A DNA stretch of 64,000 nt, taken from NCBI RefSeq assembly GCF_002086275.1, contig NZ_MVHT01000028.1, forward strand, positions 1 to 64,000, in the 5' to 3' direction. Positions 34,412-44,022 of the stretch are shown in pieces; positions within the stretch are counted from its first letter, which is position 1; every line of letters starts with the position of its first letter. A program made the translations under genes and the position numbers. The DNA comes from Mycobacterium intermedium. GTDB taxonomy: Bacteria; Actinomycetota; Actinomycetes; Mycobacteriales; Mycobacteriaceae. The notes below the pieces were generated by a model, which was not told the origin of the DNA, searched no databases, and worked only from the letters and a program-made list of their open reading frames with translations.

Positions 34412-34596
34412 GTTCAGGACCTCGCGCGGGTTCGCTGGGGACATGTGGCGGGCAACTCCTCGTGCGGGCGGTCCGTTCGCAAACGATACGCGTGTGGTGC
34501 GTAGATTTCCCACCTCCACGGAGTCTGGGTCCCGTCCGTTTAGGGACGTGTACTGGCGCAACACTCGCCGATTTGACGGGTGATTGCTTCCACTAT

Positions 34597-34610
34597 TAGA
34601 ACACGTTCTA
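34597..34610. promoter_or_regulatory. KstR operator between kstR and fadE34
   Basis: TAGAACACGTTCTA matches the published KstR consensus TnnAACnnGTTnnA at every fixed base and is almost a perfect palindrome. It lies 54 bases before the fadE34 start and overlaps the likely fadE34 -35 hexamer. Confidence 0.88.
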
Positions 34611-34635
34611 GTGGGTATGAAAGGCTCACTATGAT
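34606..34635 (+). promoter_or_regulatory. Likely fadE34 promoter
   Basis: A TATGAT -10 hexamer (34630-34635) stands 18 bases after TTCTAG (34606-34611), which is part of the KstR box. A GGAGG ribosome site (34652-34656) and the GTG at 34664 follow. The overlap explains repression by KstR. Confidence 0.55.
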
Positions 34636-34663
34636 GTGAATTTAATGACTCGGAGGTCTGCAC

Positions 34664-36793
34664 GTGGTAGCGACCGTCACTGACGAACAGCTCGCCGTTC
34701 GCGAGTTGGTGCGCGACTGGGCCCGCGCTGCGGCCTCCGGGGAGCCGGCGACCGCTGCCAGCCGCCAAATTGAACAGGGCAACGCCGACGCCTGGCGCCC
34801 GGTGTTCGCCGGTCTGGCCGAGCTTGGGTTGTTGGGCGTTGCCGTGCCCGAGGAGCACGGCGGGGGCGGGGCCACCATCGAAGACCTGTGCGCGATGGTC
34901 GAGGAGTCGGCCAAGGCGTTGGTACCGGGACCGGTCGCCACCACCGCACTGGCCACGCTGGTGGTCCGTGATCCCGAACTGCTGACCGCACTGGCGTCCG
35001 GCGAGCGAGTCGCGGGCGTGGCGCTCAAGGGTGACGTGCGATTCGACCAAGCGACGTCGCGGGCATCGGGCACGGCAGCTTTCGCATTGGGTGCCGTGCC
35101 CGACGGGCTGGTGTTGCTGCCGGCGGGCGCGGACTGGCTACTCGTCGACGGCGCCGACGACGGCGTCACGGTGGAGCCGCTGTCGGCCACCGACTTCTCC
35201 CGGCCGCTGGGCCGGGTGGTGCTGACGGATGCGCCCGCCACCGTCGTGGCCGGAGAGCGGATCGAAAACCTGACGGCGGCCCTGCTGGCCGCCGAGGCGG
35301 CCGGAATCACCCGGTGGGCGCTGGATACCGCGGTCGCCTACGCCAAGGTGCGGGAACAGTTCGGCAAGCCGATCGGCAGCTTTCAGGCCATCAAGCACAT
35401 TTGCGCCGAGATGTTGTGCCGCGCCGAGCAGGCCGAGGTGGCCGCCGCCGACGCCGCCCGAGCGGCTACGGAGGCCCGGGAGGCTGGTGAAGCGCGCCAG
35501 TTCGCCATTGCCGCCGCGCTGGCCGCCGCTCTGGGTATCGCCGCCGCCAAGGCCAACGTCAAAGACTGCATTCAGGTGCTCGGCGGCATCGGCTGCACCT
35601 GGGAACACGACGCGCATCTTTACCTGCGCCGCGCGTACAGCATCGGCCGTTTCCTCGGTGGCACCGAGCACTGGCTACGCCGCGTCACCGCGTTGACGCA
35701 GGATGGCGTCCGTCGTCGCCTCGGCGTCGACCTGTCCGGCGTTGAGGACCAGCGGGCCGAGATCGCCGCGGCCGTGGCCGAGGTCGCCGCGCTGCCCGAG
35801 GAGAAGCGGCAGGTTGCGTTGGCCGACGCCGGCTTGCTCGCCCCGCACTGGCCGGCACCGTACGGTCGCGGCGCGGGCCCGGCCGAGCAGCTGCTGATCG
35901 ACCAGGAATTGGCCGCCGCCGGCGTGGTGCGGCCGGACCTGGTGATCGGCTGGTGGGCGGCGCCGACCATCCTCGAACACGGCACGCCCGAACAGATCGA
36001 GCGCTTCGTCCCGGCCACGTTGCGTGGTGAATTCTTTTGGTGCCAACTGTTTTCCGAGCCGGGTGCCGGTTCCGACCTGGCGTCGCTGCGGACCAAGGCG
36101 GTGCGTACCGACGGCGGCTGGCTGCTCACCGGGCAGAAGGTGTGGACGTCGGCGGCGCACAAGGCCGCGTGGGGCGTGTGCCTGGCCCGGACGGACCCGG
36201 ACGCGCCGAAGCACAAGGGCATCAGTTACTTCCTGGTGGACATGAAATCACCGGGTATCGAGATCCGCCCGCTGCGTGAGATCACCGGTGACTCGCTGTT
36301 CAACGAGGTGTTCCTGGACAACGTGTTCGTGCCCGACGAGCTGGTGGTCGGCAAGATCAACGACGGCTGGCGGCTGGCCCGCACCACCCTGGCCAACGAG
36401 CGGGTGGCGATGGCTAACGGGACCGCGTTGGGCAATCCGATGGAAGAGCTGCTCGCGGTGTTGGCCGAACTCGACCTCGACGTCGCCCAGCAGGACCGGC
36501 TGGCCAGGTTGATCTTGCTCGCCCAAACCGGTGCCCTGCTCGACCAGCGGATCGCTCAGCTGGCCCTGGGCGGGCACGATCTGAGTTCGCAGTCGAGCGT
36601 GCGCAAGCTCATCGGTGTGCGCTACCGGCAGGAATTGGCCGAGTTCACCATGGATGTGTCCGACGGTGGGGGCTTGGTGCGCAACCGAGCCGTCTTCGAC
36701 TTCCTCAACACCCGGTGCCTCACCATCGCCGGCGGCACCGAGCAGATCCTCCTCACGGTCGCCGCCGAGCGGCTTCTCGGCCTGCCCCGCTAG
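34664..36793 (+). CDS. fadE34: Acyl-CoA dehydrogenase FadE34 (fused two-domain)
   Basis: FadE34 is a KstR-regulated acyl-CoA dehydrogenase acting on steroid side-chain CoA esters. At 709 residues it is a fusion of two acyl-CoA dehydrogenase units (about 1-340 and 350-709), equivalent to the two-gene heterotetramers common in mycobacteria. The first unit ends with a helix-rich domain containing GGIGCTWEHDAHLYLRR. The second has the flavin-binding segment FSEPGAGSDLASL and IAGGTEQI near the end. The GTG follows a GGAGG site. It is divergent from kstR. Confidence 0.95.
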   Translation: MVATVTDEQLAVRELVRDWARAAASGEPATAASRQIEQGNADAWRPVFAGLAELGLLGVAVPEEHGGGGATIEDLCAMVEESAKALVPGPVATTALATLVVRDPELLTALASGERVAGVALKGDVRFDQATSRASGTAAFALGAVPDGLVLLPAGADWLLVDGADDGVTVEPLSATDFSRPLGRVVLTDAPATVVAGERIENLTAALLAAEAAGITRWALDTAVAYAKVREQFGKPIGSFQAIKHICAEMLCRAEQAEVAAADAARAATEAREAGEARQFAIAAALAAALGIAAAKANVKDCIQVLGGIGCTWEHDAHLYLRRAYSIGRFLGGTEHWLRRVTALTQDGVRRRLGVDLSGVEDQRAEIAAAVAEVAALPEEKRQVALADAGLLAPHWPAPYGRGAGPAEQLLIDQELAAAGVVRPDLVIGWWAAPTILEHGTPEQIERFVPATLRGEFFWCQLFSEPGAGSDLASLRTKAVRTDGGWLLTGQKVWTSAAHKAAWGVCLARTDPDAPKHKGISYFLVDMKSPGIEIRPLREITGDSLFNEVFLDNVFVPDELVVGKINDGWRLARTTLANERVAMANGTALGNPMEELLAVLAELDLDVAQQDRLARLILLAQTGALLDQRIAQLALGGHDLSSQSSVRKLIGVRYRQELAEFTMDVSDGGGLVRNRAVFDFLNTRCLTIAGGTEQILLTVAAERLLGLPR

Positions 36794-36815
36794 GCGGTGC
36801 TGGCCGCGTATCCGG

Positions 36816-36873
36816 CGAGATTGCCGCTACGGCAGTAGTTCGGCGCCTCGCAACAGCCGTGCCGGCAATCTCG
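36816..36873. terminator. Large imperfect palindrome between convergent fadE34 and the Rv3572-like gene
   Basis: CGAGATTGCCG (36816-36826) pairs perfectly with 36863-36873, and the stem continues inward as ACGGC (36829-36833) with GCCGT (36856-36860) across one mismatch and one G-T pair, giving about 18 pairs around a 22-base loop. It fills the 83-base space between two convergent genes. It may end transcription on both strands or be a dispersed palindromic element; no T tract follows. Confidence 0.6.
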
Positions 36874-36876
36874 GCG

Positions 36877-37419
36877 TTAAGAGAAGTTTGCCTGCGCGCA
36901 GGTGCTCGGTGAGGTGAGGTTCACGCCGGAATAGACGACCTGCATGTGCGTGCAGACGATGACGTTCGCATTGGTCATCGGCCGACCCGTCGACCAGCTG
37001 ACCGCGTTGATGATGCCGGTGGTCTGGTACTTGTCCGGCGGACCCTCACCGAAGTAGACGGTGGTGATCGTGTCCGTCCCGCCCTCTTTGAAGACGCGTT
37101 CGAACTGGCTGGTGGCGTGCGCGTCCAAATACATCAGCCGGTTGGTCGGCCGGATCTCGGTGGTCTGCCGCGCCCACAGGCTGGGCGGAAATCCGGCTGG
37201 GCCGTCGGGGGTGCGCAGGTTGGCGCCCGCGACGAAGTCGCAGTTGCCGTCGGGGTGGCAGTTGACGAAGCTGTGCGTCTCCAGCTGGGTGGTCTCATCG
37301 ACCGGGAACAACGTGGTGGCGGTGTTTGCCGCCGCCCCGGCAATCGGGGCACCCGCGAAGGTGGGTAGGAACGTCATCAGGCATCCCGCGACGGTCAAGC
37401 CCGTCACCAGCCGCTTCAT
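36877..37419 (-). CDS. Exported protein of unknown function (Rv3572-like)
   Basis: A 180-residue protein with a Sec signal peptide (hydrophobic core at about residues 5-28, likely cleavage after an Ala-rich stretch). The mature part is small and beta-rich, with four Cys residues (VNCHPDGNCD, VIVCTH, PSTCAQ) that could form two disulphides. I do not recognise a domain. It lies between fadE34 and kshB as in M. tuberculosis; its own KstR control is not shown because its promoter region (37420-37582) lacks an evident box. Confidence 0.85.
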   Translation of the reverse strand: MKRLVTGLTVAGCLMTFLPTFAGAPIAGAAANTATTLFPVDETTQLETHSFVNCHPDGNCDFVAGANLRTPDGPAGFPPSLWARQTTEIRPTNRLMYLDAHATSQFERVFKEGGTDTITTVYFGEGPPDKYQTTGIINAVSWSTGRPMTNANVIVCTHMQVVYSGVNLTSPSTCAQANFS

Positions 37420-37582
37420 CCTGCGTCCTCTCGTCGACGAGTCGTAGCTAAGTCATACCGAAGCAGATTCTTGACGAGATTGACAGGCCCTGTTGACCGC
37501 CGGGGCCGCCGACACCGCCATTGCCGCCGCTGAAGATGTCACCCGGCACCTCGGTCAGCCCCATAGGGTGTGACCAGCGCTC

Positions 37583-38695
37583 CTACTCGTCGTAGGTCAC
37601 TTCGACCGAGTCTGATTCGGGATGAGCCTGGCAGGCCAAGATCAGCCCCTCGTCGAGGTCCTGTTGTTCCAGCACGTCGTTGACTTCCATGCTGACTTTG
37701 CCGTTGCGCAGCGTGGTGGCGCAGGCGCCGCAGTGCCCTTCCCGGCACGAGAACGGTGCGTCGAGGCCCTTCGCCAACAGAACGTCGAGCAACTTCGCGC
37801 TGCGCGGCCACGAGACGGTGTGGGTCTCGCCGTCCAGCTCCACCACGGCGGTGGCCGGCGGCTCGTCGCCGGTCTCCTCGATCGTCACCGCGGCGAAGGG
37901 GTCGGACTCCAGTGACTTGAACACCTCGATGTGTATCTGGCCGGGCGGCACCTGCAGCGCTTCGAGGGCCAGGCGCGCCGCCTCCATGAACGGGCCGGGA
38001 CCGCAGATGAAGGCGGGCCGATCCGTGAAGGGCTGGGCCAGCTTCGCCAGCGCGGCGGCGCTCGGCAGCCCCTGCAGTGATTCCAGCCAGTGCACCACCG
38101 TGAGCCGGTCCGGGTACTTGGTCGCCAGATCTTGCAGCGCGTCGCGGAAGATGACCGAGCGGTCGTCGCGGTTGGCGTAGACCAGGGTCACCTGCCCGCT
38201 GCCCTCGGACAGCGCGGACTTGCAGATCGCCATGATCGGGGTGATGCCGCTGCCTGCGGCGAGCAGCAGAAAGTCGTCGTCGAGCGTCTTGGGCACGAAG
38301 GTGCCAGAGGGTGCCAGCACGTGGATGCGCATGCCCTTGTGGGCGTTATCGCACAACCAGTTGGAGGCATAGCCGTCCGCGGTTCGTTTGACGGTGACCG
38401 TCAGCGCTTCGTCGGTGAACGGCGAACTGCACAGCGAGTAGCAACGTGCCACCGAGCCCGTCTTCTCGCTAGGGACGCGCAGCGTCAGGAACTGGCCGGG
38501 CGCATAGCGCAGCCGCTCCGGCGGGATGGTCGGGTCCCCCGGGCCGTCGGGCACTTCAAATACCAGCGACCGCGCATCGTCCGTCTCGGCGATGACCTCG
38601 GCGATCTGCAGCTCGAGGACGTGGTCGCCGAGCGGTTCGTCGGGAACGTCGGCGCCGATGTCCCCGCCCACGTCCCCCGGAATAGCCTCAGCCAA
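37583..38695 (-). CDS. kshB: 3-ketosteroid 9-alpha-hydroxylase reductase KshB
   Basis: KshB passes electrons from NADH to the Rieske oxygenase KshA, which hydroxylates C9 and opens steroid ring B. It has an N-terminal FAD domain (RCYSLCSS), an NAD domain (GSGITPIM) and a C-terminal plant-type 2Fe-2S domain (CREGHCGACATTL with a later Cys in LACQAHPE). I place the start at TTG 38695 (370 residues) because a purine-rich ribosome site precedes it and homologues begin about here. Starting at 38719 would leave only a base between start and KstR box. Confidence 0.92.
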   Translation of the reverse strand: MAEAIPGDVGGDIGADVPDEPLGDHVLELQIAEVIAETDDARSLVFEVPDGPGDPTIPPERLRYAPGQFLTLRVPSEKTGSVARCYSLCSSPFTDEALTVTVKRTADGYASNWLCDNAHKGMRIHVLAPSGTFVPKTLDDDFLLLAAGSGITPIMAICKSALSEGSGQVTLVYANRDDRSVIFRDALQDLATKYPDRLTVVHWLESLQGLPSAAALAKLAQPFTDRPAFICGPGPFMEAARLALEALQVPPGQIHIEVFKSLESDPFAAVTIEETGDEPPATAVVELDGETHTVSWPRSAKLLDVLLAKGLDAPFSCREGHCGACATTLRNGKVSMEVNDVLEQQDLDEGLILACQAHPESDSVEVTYDE

Positions 38696-38720
38696 GACCT
38701 GCCCTCTCTTCCGTGACAAC

Positions 38721-38734
38721 TAGAACATGTTATA
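38721..38734. promoter_or_regulatory. KstR operator upstream of kshB
   Basis: TAGAACATGTTATA fits TnnAACnnGTTnnA at every fixed base. It lies 26 bases upstream of the chosen kshB start, on the kshB side of the divergent spacer. Confidence 0.85.
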
Positions 38735-38788
38735 GATAACCCGATTCATACCGCTACCAGGCGCAGGAATACCCTGCTCGACACAAAT

Positions 38789-38802
38789 CGGAACGTGTTC
38801 TA
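38789..38802. promoter_or_regulatory. KstR operator upstream of hsaA
   Basis: CGGAACGTGTTCTA fits the KstR consensus apart from the first base. It is 46 bases upstream of the hsaA GTG. A weaker core AACGTGTT repeats at 38821-38828, just before the hsaA ribosome site. Confidence 0.78.
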
Positions 38803-38847
38803 GTCTTTCCCTAAGCCGAAAACGTGTTCTCTCAGGAGGCAACCGTA

Positions 38848-40032
38848 GTGACGTCCATTCAACAGCGCGATGCCCAGGCGGTCTTGGCTGCCATCGATGA
38901 TCTGCTGCCCACGATCCGGGAGCGCGCGCAACTTACGGAGGATCTGCGTCGCCTGCCCGACGAGACCGTCAACGAGCTCGAGGCCATCGGCTTCTTCACC
39001 CTGTTGCAGCCCGAGCAGTGGGGCGGACTGCAATGTGACCCGGCGCTGTTCTACGAAGCGGTCCGCCGCATAGCCAGCGCGTGTGGGTCCACCGGCTGGG
39101 TGAGCTCGATCATCGGCGTCCACAACTGGCACCTTTCGCTGTTCGACCAGCGCGCGCAGGAGGAGGTCTGGGGCGAGGACACGAACACCAGGATCTCGTC
39201 GTCCTATGCCCCGATGGGTGCCGGTGTCGTGGTCGACGGCGGCTACCTGGTCAACGGTTCGTGGAACTGGTCGTCGGGTTGCGACCACGCCACGTGGACG
39301 TTCCTGGGCGGTCCGGTCATCAAGGACGGCCGACCTGTTGACTTCGGCAGCTTCCTGATCCCGCGCTCGGAATACCGCATCGACGACGTTTGGCACGTGG
39401 TGGGTCTGCGGGGCACGGGCAGCAACACCATCGTCGTCAAGGATGTCTTCGTGCCGCGGCACCGGTTCCTTTCCTACAAGGCGATGAACGACGGCACTGC
39501 GGGCGGGTACGAGACCAACACCGCCCCGGTCTACAAGATGCCTTGGGGCACCATGCATCCCACCACCATTTCGGCGCCGATCGTCGGCATGGCATACGGC
39601 GCGTACGACGCGCACGTGGAGCACCAGGGCAAGCGGGTTCGTGCGGCGTTCGCGGGGGAGAAGGCCAAGGACGACCCGTTTGCCAAGGTTCGCATCGCCG
39701 AGGCGGCCAGTGACATCGACGCCGCGTGGCGGCAACTGAGCGGCAATGTCGCCGATGAGTACGCGCTGCTGTCCGCCGGCAAGGAGATCCCGTTCGAACT
39801 GCGTGCCCGTGCGCGGCGCGACCAGGTGCGTGCCACCGGCCGCGCCATCGCCTCGATCGACCGGCTGTTCGAGGCCTCCGGTGCCACCGCTTTGGCCAAT
39901 GACCAACCCGTGCAACGGTTCTGGCGTGATGCGCACGCCGGCCGGGTGCACGCGGCCAACGACCCCGAACGGGCATACGTGATTTTCGGGAACCACGAGT
40001 TCGGGTTGCCCCCCGGCGACACCATGGTTTAG
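38848..40032 (+). CDS. hsaA: 3-HSA hydroxylase oxygenase subunit HsaA
   Basis: HsaA is the flavin-dependent monooxygenase that turns 3-HSA into the catechol 3,4-DHSA, using reduced flavin supplied by HsaB. It has 394 residues, the family length, with the acyl-CoA-dehydrogenase-like fold. Conserved stretches include WVSSIIGVHNWHLSLF and MHPTTISAPIVG. The GTG at 38848 follows AGGAGG at ideal spacing. It heads the KstR-controlled hsaA-hsaD-hsaC-hsaB run. Confidence 0.97.
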   Translation: MTSIQQRDAQAVLAAIDDLLPTIRERAQLTEDLRRLPDETVNELEAIGFFTLLQPEQWGGLQCDPALFYEAVRRIASACGSTGWVSSIIGVHNWHLSLFDQRAQEEVWGEDTNTRISSSYAPMGAGVVVDGGYLVNGSWNWSSGCDHATWTFLGGPVIKDGRPVDFGSFLIPRSEYRIDDVWHVVGLRGTGSNTIVVKDVFVPRHRFLSYKAMNDGTAGGYETNTAPVYKMPWGTMHPTTISAPIVGMAYGAYDAHVEHQGKRVRAAFAGEKAKDDPFAKVRIAEAASDIDAAWRQLSGNVADEYALLSAGKEIPFELRARARRDQVRATGRAIASIDRLFEASGATALANDQPVQRFWRDAHAGRVHAANDPERAYVIFGNHEFGLPPGDTMV

Positions 40033-41822
<1,790 letters not shown>

Positions 41823-41832
41823 CCTCGAGGTC

Positions 41833-42399
41833 ATGACTGCCGCGCCGATTGACCCGCGCACGTTCCGCAGCGTGCTGGGCCAGTTCTGCACCGGGATCAC
41901 CATCATCACCACCGTGCATGACGACGTGCCCATCGGGTTTGCCTGTCAGTCGTTTGCGGCGCTGTCCCTGGATCCACCCCTGGTGCTGTTCTGTCCGACC
42001 AAGGTGTCGCGGTCGTGGCAGGCCATCGAGGCCAGCGGTCGCTTCGCCGTCAACGTGCTGACCGAAAGTCAGAAGCACGTCTCGGCGCGCTTCGGGTCCA
42101 AAGAGCCAGACAAGTTCGCCGGGATCGATTGGCACCCTTCTGAACTCGGCTCGCCGATCATCGACGGTTCACTGGCCTACATCGATTGCACGGTGGCCTC
42201 CGTACACGACGGCGGGGACCACTTCGTGGTCTTTGGTGCGGTGCAGTCGCTGTCCGAGGTCCCCAAGGTCAAGCCGCGCCCGCTGCTGTTCTACCGCGGG
42301 GAGTACACCGGCATCGAACCGGACAAGACCACACCGGCGCAATGGCGCGATGATCTGGAAGCGTTCCTGACGACGACCACCCAAGACACTTGGCTCTAG
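41833..42399 (+). CDS. hsaB: Flavin reductase HsaB
   Basis: HsaB reduces flavin with NADH for HsaA. At 188 residues it is a typical flavin-reductase-like split-barrel protein with the FACQSFAALSLDPPLVLFC core. The ATG at 41833 lies downstream of a CGAGG site. In M. tuberculosis nat follows directly; here a repeat array and about 17 kb of other genes intervene. Confidence 0.96.
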   Translation: MTAAPIDPRTFRSVLGQFCTGITIITTVHDDVPIGFACQSFAALSLDPPLVLFCPTKVSRSWQAIEASGRFAVNVLTESQKHVSARFGSKEPDKFAGIDWHPSELGSPIIDGSLAYIDCTVASVHDGGDHFVVFGAVQSLSEVPKVKPRPLLFYRGEYTGIEPDKTTPAQWRDDLEAFLTTTTQDTWL

Positions 42400-42414
42400 G
42401 GCTTTCGCCGGCCG

Positions 42415-42793
42415 CGACTGGCCGTGACCGGCGTCTGCTCGTCGAGTGTGGGGCTTATGGCCCTGGCGTCGCGGTGGTGGGGCATTTACCCCCACGCTCG
42501 GCGACGCCTCGACTGGCCGTGACCGGCGTCTGCTCGTCGAGTGTGTGGCTTATGGCCCCGCGCATCGCGGTGGTGGGGCATTTACCCCCACGCTCGGCGA
42601 CGCCTCGACTGGCCGTGACTCGCGAGGCTCGTCGAGCGTGTGGCTTATGGCCCTGGCGTCGCGGTGGTGGGGCATTTACCCCCACGCTCGGCGACGCCGC
42701 TACCGGCCGTGACCGGCGTCTGCTCGTCGAGTGTGTGGCTTATGGCCCTGGCGTCGCGGTGGTGGGGCATTTACCCCCACGCTCGGCGACGCC
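42415..42793. repeat. Four tandem copies of a ~95-bp structured repeat
   Basis: Copies begin at about 42415, 42510, 42606 and 42700 (periods 95, 96 and 94). Each ends with the same hairpin: GTGGGG pairs with CCCCAC around CATTTAC. In copies 1, 3 and 4 GGCGTCGC pairs with GCGACGCC outside it; copy 2 has lost part of the outer left arm. In copy 1 the arms are at 42465-42472, 42477-42482, 42490-42495 and 42501-42508. The periods are not multiples of three, so the open frames across the array are not genes. It lies between convergent hsaB and the exported-protein gene. Confidence 0.92.
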
Positions 42794-42829
42794 GAAGCCG
42801 CGCCAGGCCGCCAAGCCAAAGCCCCAGCA

Positions 42830-43594
42830 TCAGACGCGTTGAGCGTCAGGCCAAATGGCGCGAGCCGCCGGCGACGCGCAGAACGTGTCCTGTGCGGTGG
42901 CGATATCCATGTCGATGGCCTGCAGGCTATCCACCTTGTGCGCACGGCAATTCACGGTCAGGACGCGATTCGTGCCCGCCTCTACCTGCTGGGCCTCGAT
43001 GGTCAGCACCAGGACGAGGGTGAACCCGGCGCCGGTGGGCAGGTAGAAGGTGAGGTCGCGGCTGGTGGGCGATCCGCCGTTGCTGACGACGTAGCCGTCG
43101 CCGCTGGGATAGGCGGCCTGGCCGACCATCTGGGTTCGTTCGAAGTGGGTGCTGTCGCCCTCCGCCCGCCACACCGAGAAACGGGTGTTGGGACTGCCGT
43201 TGAAGAGATGCTGGGCAATCGGGATGATGACTTCCTCGCGGCCGTCCCCGTCCAGATCCTGTAATCCGACGCCACTCGGGCTAGACGGTTCGAGGAGCTC
43301 GTCGATCGTCTGGACCACCGCGCCGGCCCCGTCCGTCACGATCACTTTCACCGCCCGGGGTCCCGGCGCTTCGGGGAGGCTGAAGTAGGTCACGTCGAAA
43401 TCCGCGCCGACGCGATCGTTGGCATGCAGCCGGCAGTCCGAGTGCGCCAGCTGGGTCTTGGGATTGATCGCTGCGACGGTGACCGCGCACGGTGGCAAGT
43501 ACCTGGGATCGGCAGCGGCTCTCGGGGCCCACGGACAGAATGCCCCGGCAATGGCGATCAAAATGACCGCGGTGACTAGGGTCGCGGGCTTCAT
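42830..43594 (-). CDS. Exported protein with an FG-GAP-like segment
   Basis: A 254-residue protein starting at the ATG at 43594, directly before a signal peptide (hydrophobic residues about 5-20, then AAADP). The mature part has a Ca-binding-like DLDGDGREEVIIPI segment near residue 115, typical of FG-GAP/VCBS beta-propeller repeats, and Cys residues in PPCAVT, HSDCRLH, VNCRAH and TFCASP. Function is unknown. The 3' end abuts the repeat array, and no M. tuberculosis counterpart here comes to mind. The frame is open to 43693, but that stretch is not signal-peptide-like. Confidence 0.75.
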   Translation of the reverse strand: MKPATLVTAVILIAIAGAFCPWAPRAAADPRYLPPCAVTVAAINPKTQLAHSDCRLHANDRVGADFDVTYFSLPEAPGPRAVKVIVTDGAGAVVQTIDELLEPSSPSGVGLQDLDGDGREEVIIPIAQHLFNGSPNTRFSVWRAEGDSTHFERTQMVGQAAYPSGDGYVVSNGGSPTSRDLTFYLPTGAGFTLVLVLTIEAQQVEAGTNRVLTVNCRAHKVDSLQAIDMDIATAQDTFCASPAARAIWPDAQRV

Positions 43595-44022
43595 GCGGCT
43601 GCACAATACCGCGACGGCCGGCCATCGCCAATGGTCAATTTCTGTGGCCGGCTCGAAGGCGTGAATTGGGTGAGTCACGAAGACGCTCCGCATATTGCAA
43701 TTTTTTATTTGAATGTGTACAGCACCCGTTTACGCGTAGCCAGCGGTGGCACCGGCGCCACCGACTCCGAGCGTTCGATTCAGGCAGTTGCCAACGGCTT
43801 TCGATCTGACGGCATCCGGGGCTGTGGTTGCCGTAACGCACCGATCGGGTCCTTGGGCATTGGCATAGGGTGGGCGCTTGTCCAATGATTTGACGTTCCG
43901 AACATTACATTCGAACGCCGTTGCTGAATTTCGTCGCGACTATTCGTTGGCGAGCACCAGACTGTTACGATCAGTCACCCCCTAAGAAGCACCGCATGCC
44001 TCGGCAACACGGAGGACGCAGT
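43595..44022. other. Divergent intergenic region before the DUF445 gene (428 bp)
   Basis: No convincing gene is present. The segment 43690-43720 is AT-rich for this genome. Before the DUF445 gene a TACGAT hexamer (43966-43971) may be a -10 element, followed by GGAGGA (44011-44016) as the ribosome site. A small open frame at 43631-43888 has neither a ribosome site nor a recognisable product. Confidence 0.5.

Noticed and set aside
38821-38828. Third KstR-like core before hsaA
   Set aside because: AACGTGTT is present, but both outer consensus bases are wrong, so it was kept only as a note to the stronger box at 38789.
42415-42793. Possible CRISPR array
   Set aside because: The units are joined directly without unique spacers of constant size, and no cas gene is near.
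42390-42842. A 150-codon open frame running through the tandem repeat
   Set aside because: Repeat periods of 94-96 bases change the reading frame from copy to copy, the peptide has no domain, and the signal is explained by the structured DNA repeat.
43631-43888. An 85-codon open frame in the spacer before the DUF445 gene
   Set aside because: No ribosome site, no domain, and the region contains the expected promoters of two divergent genes.
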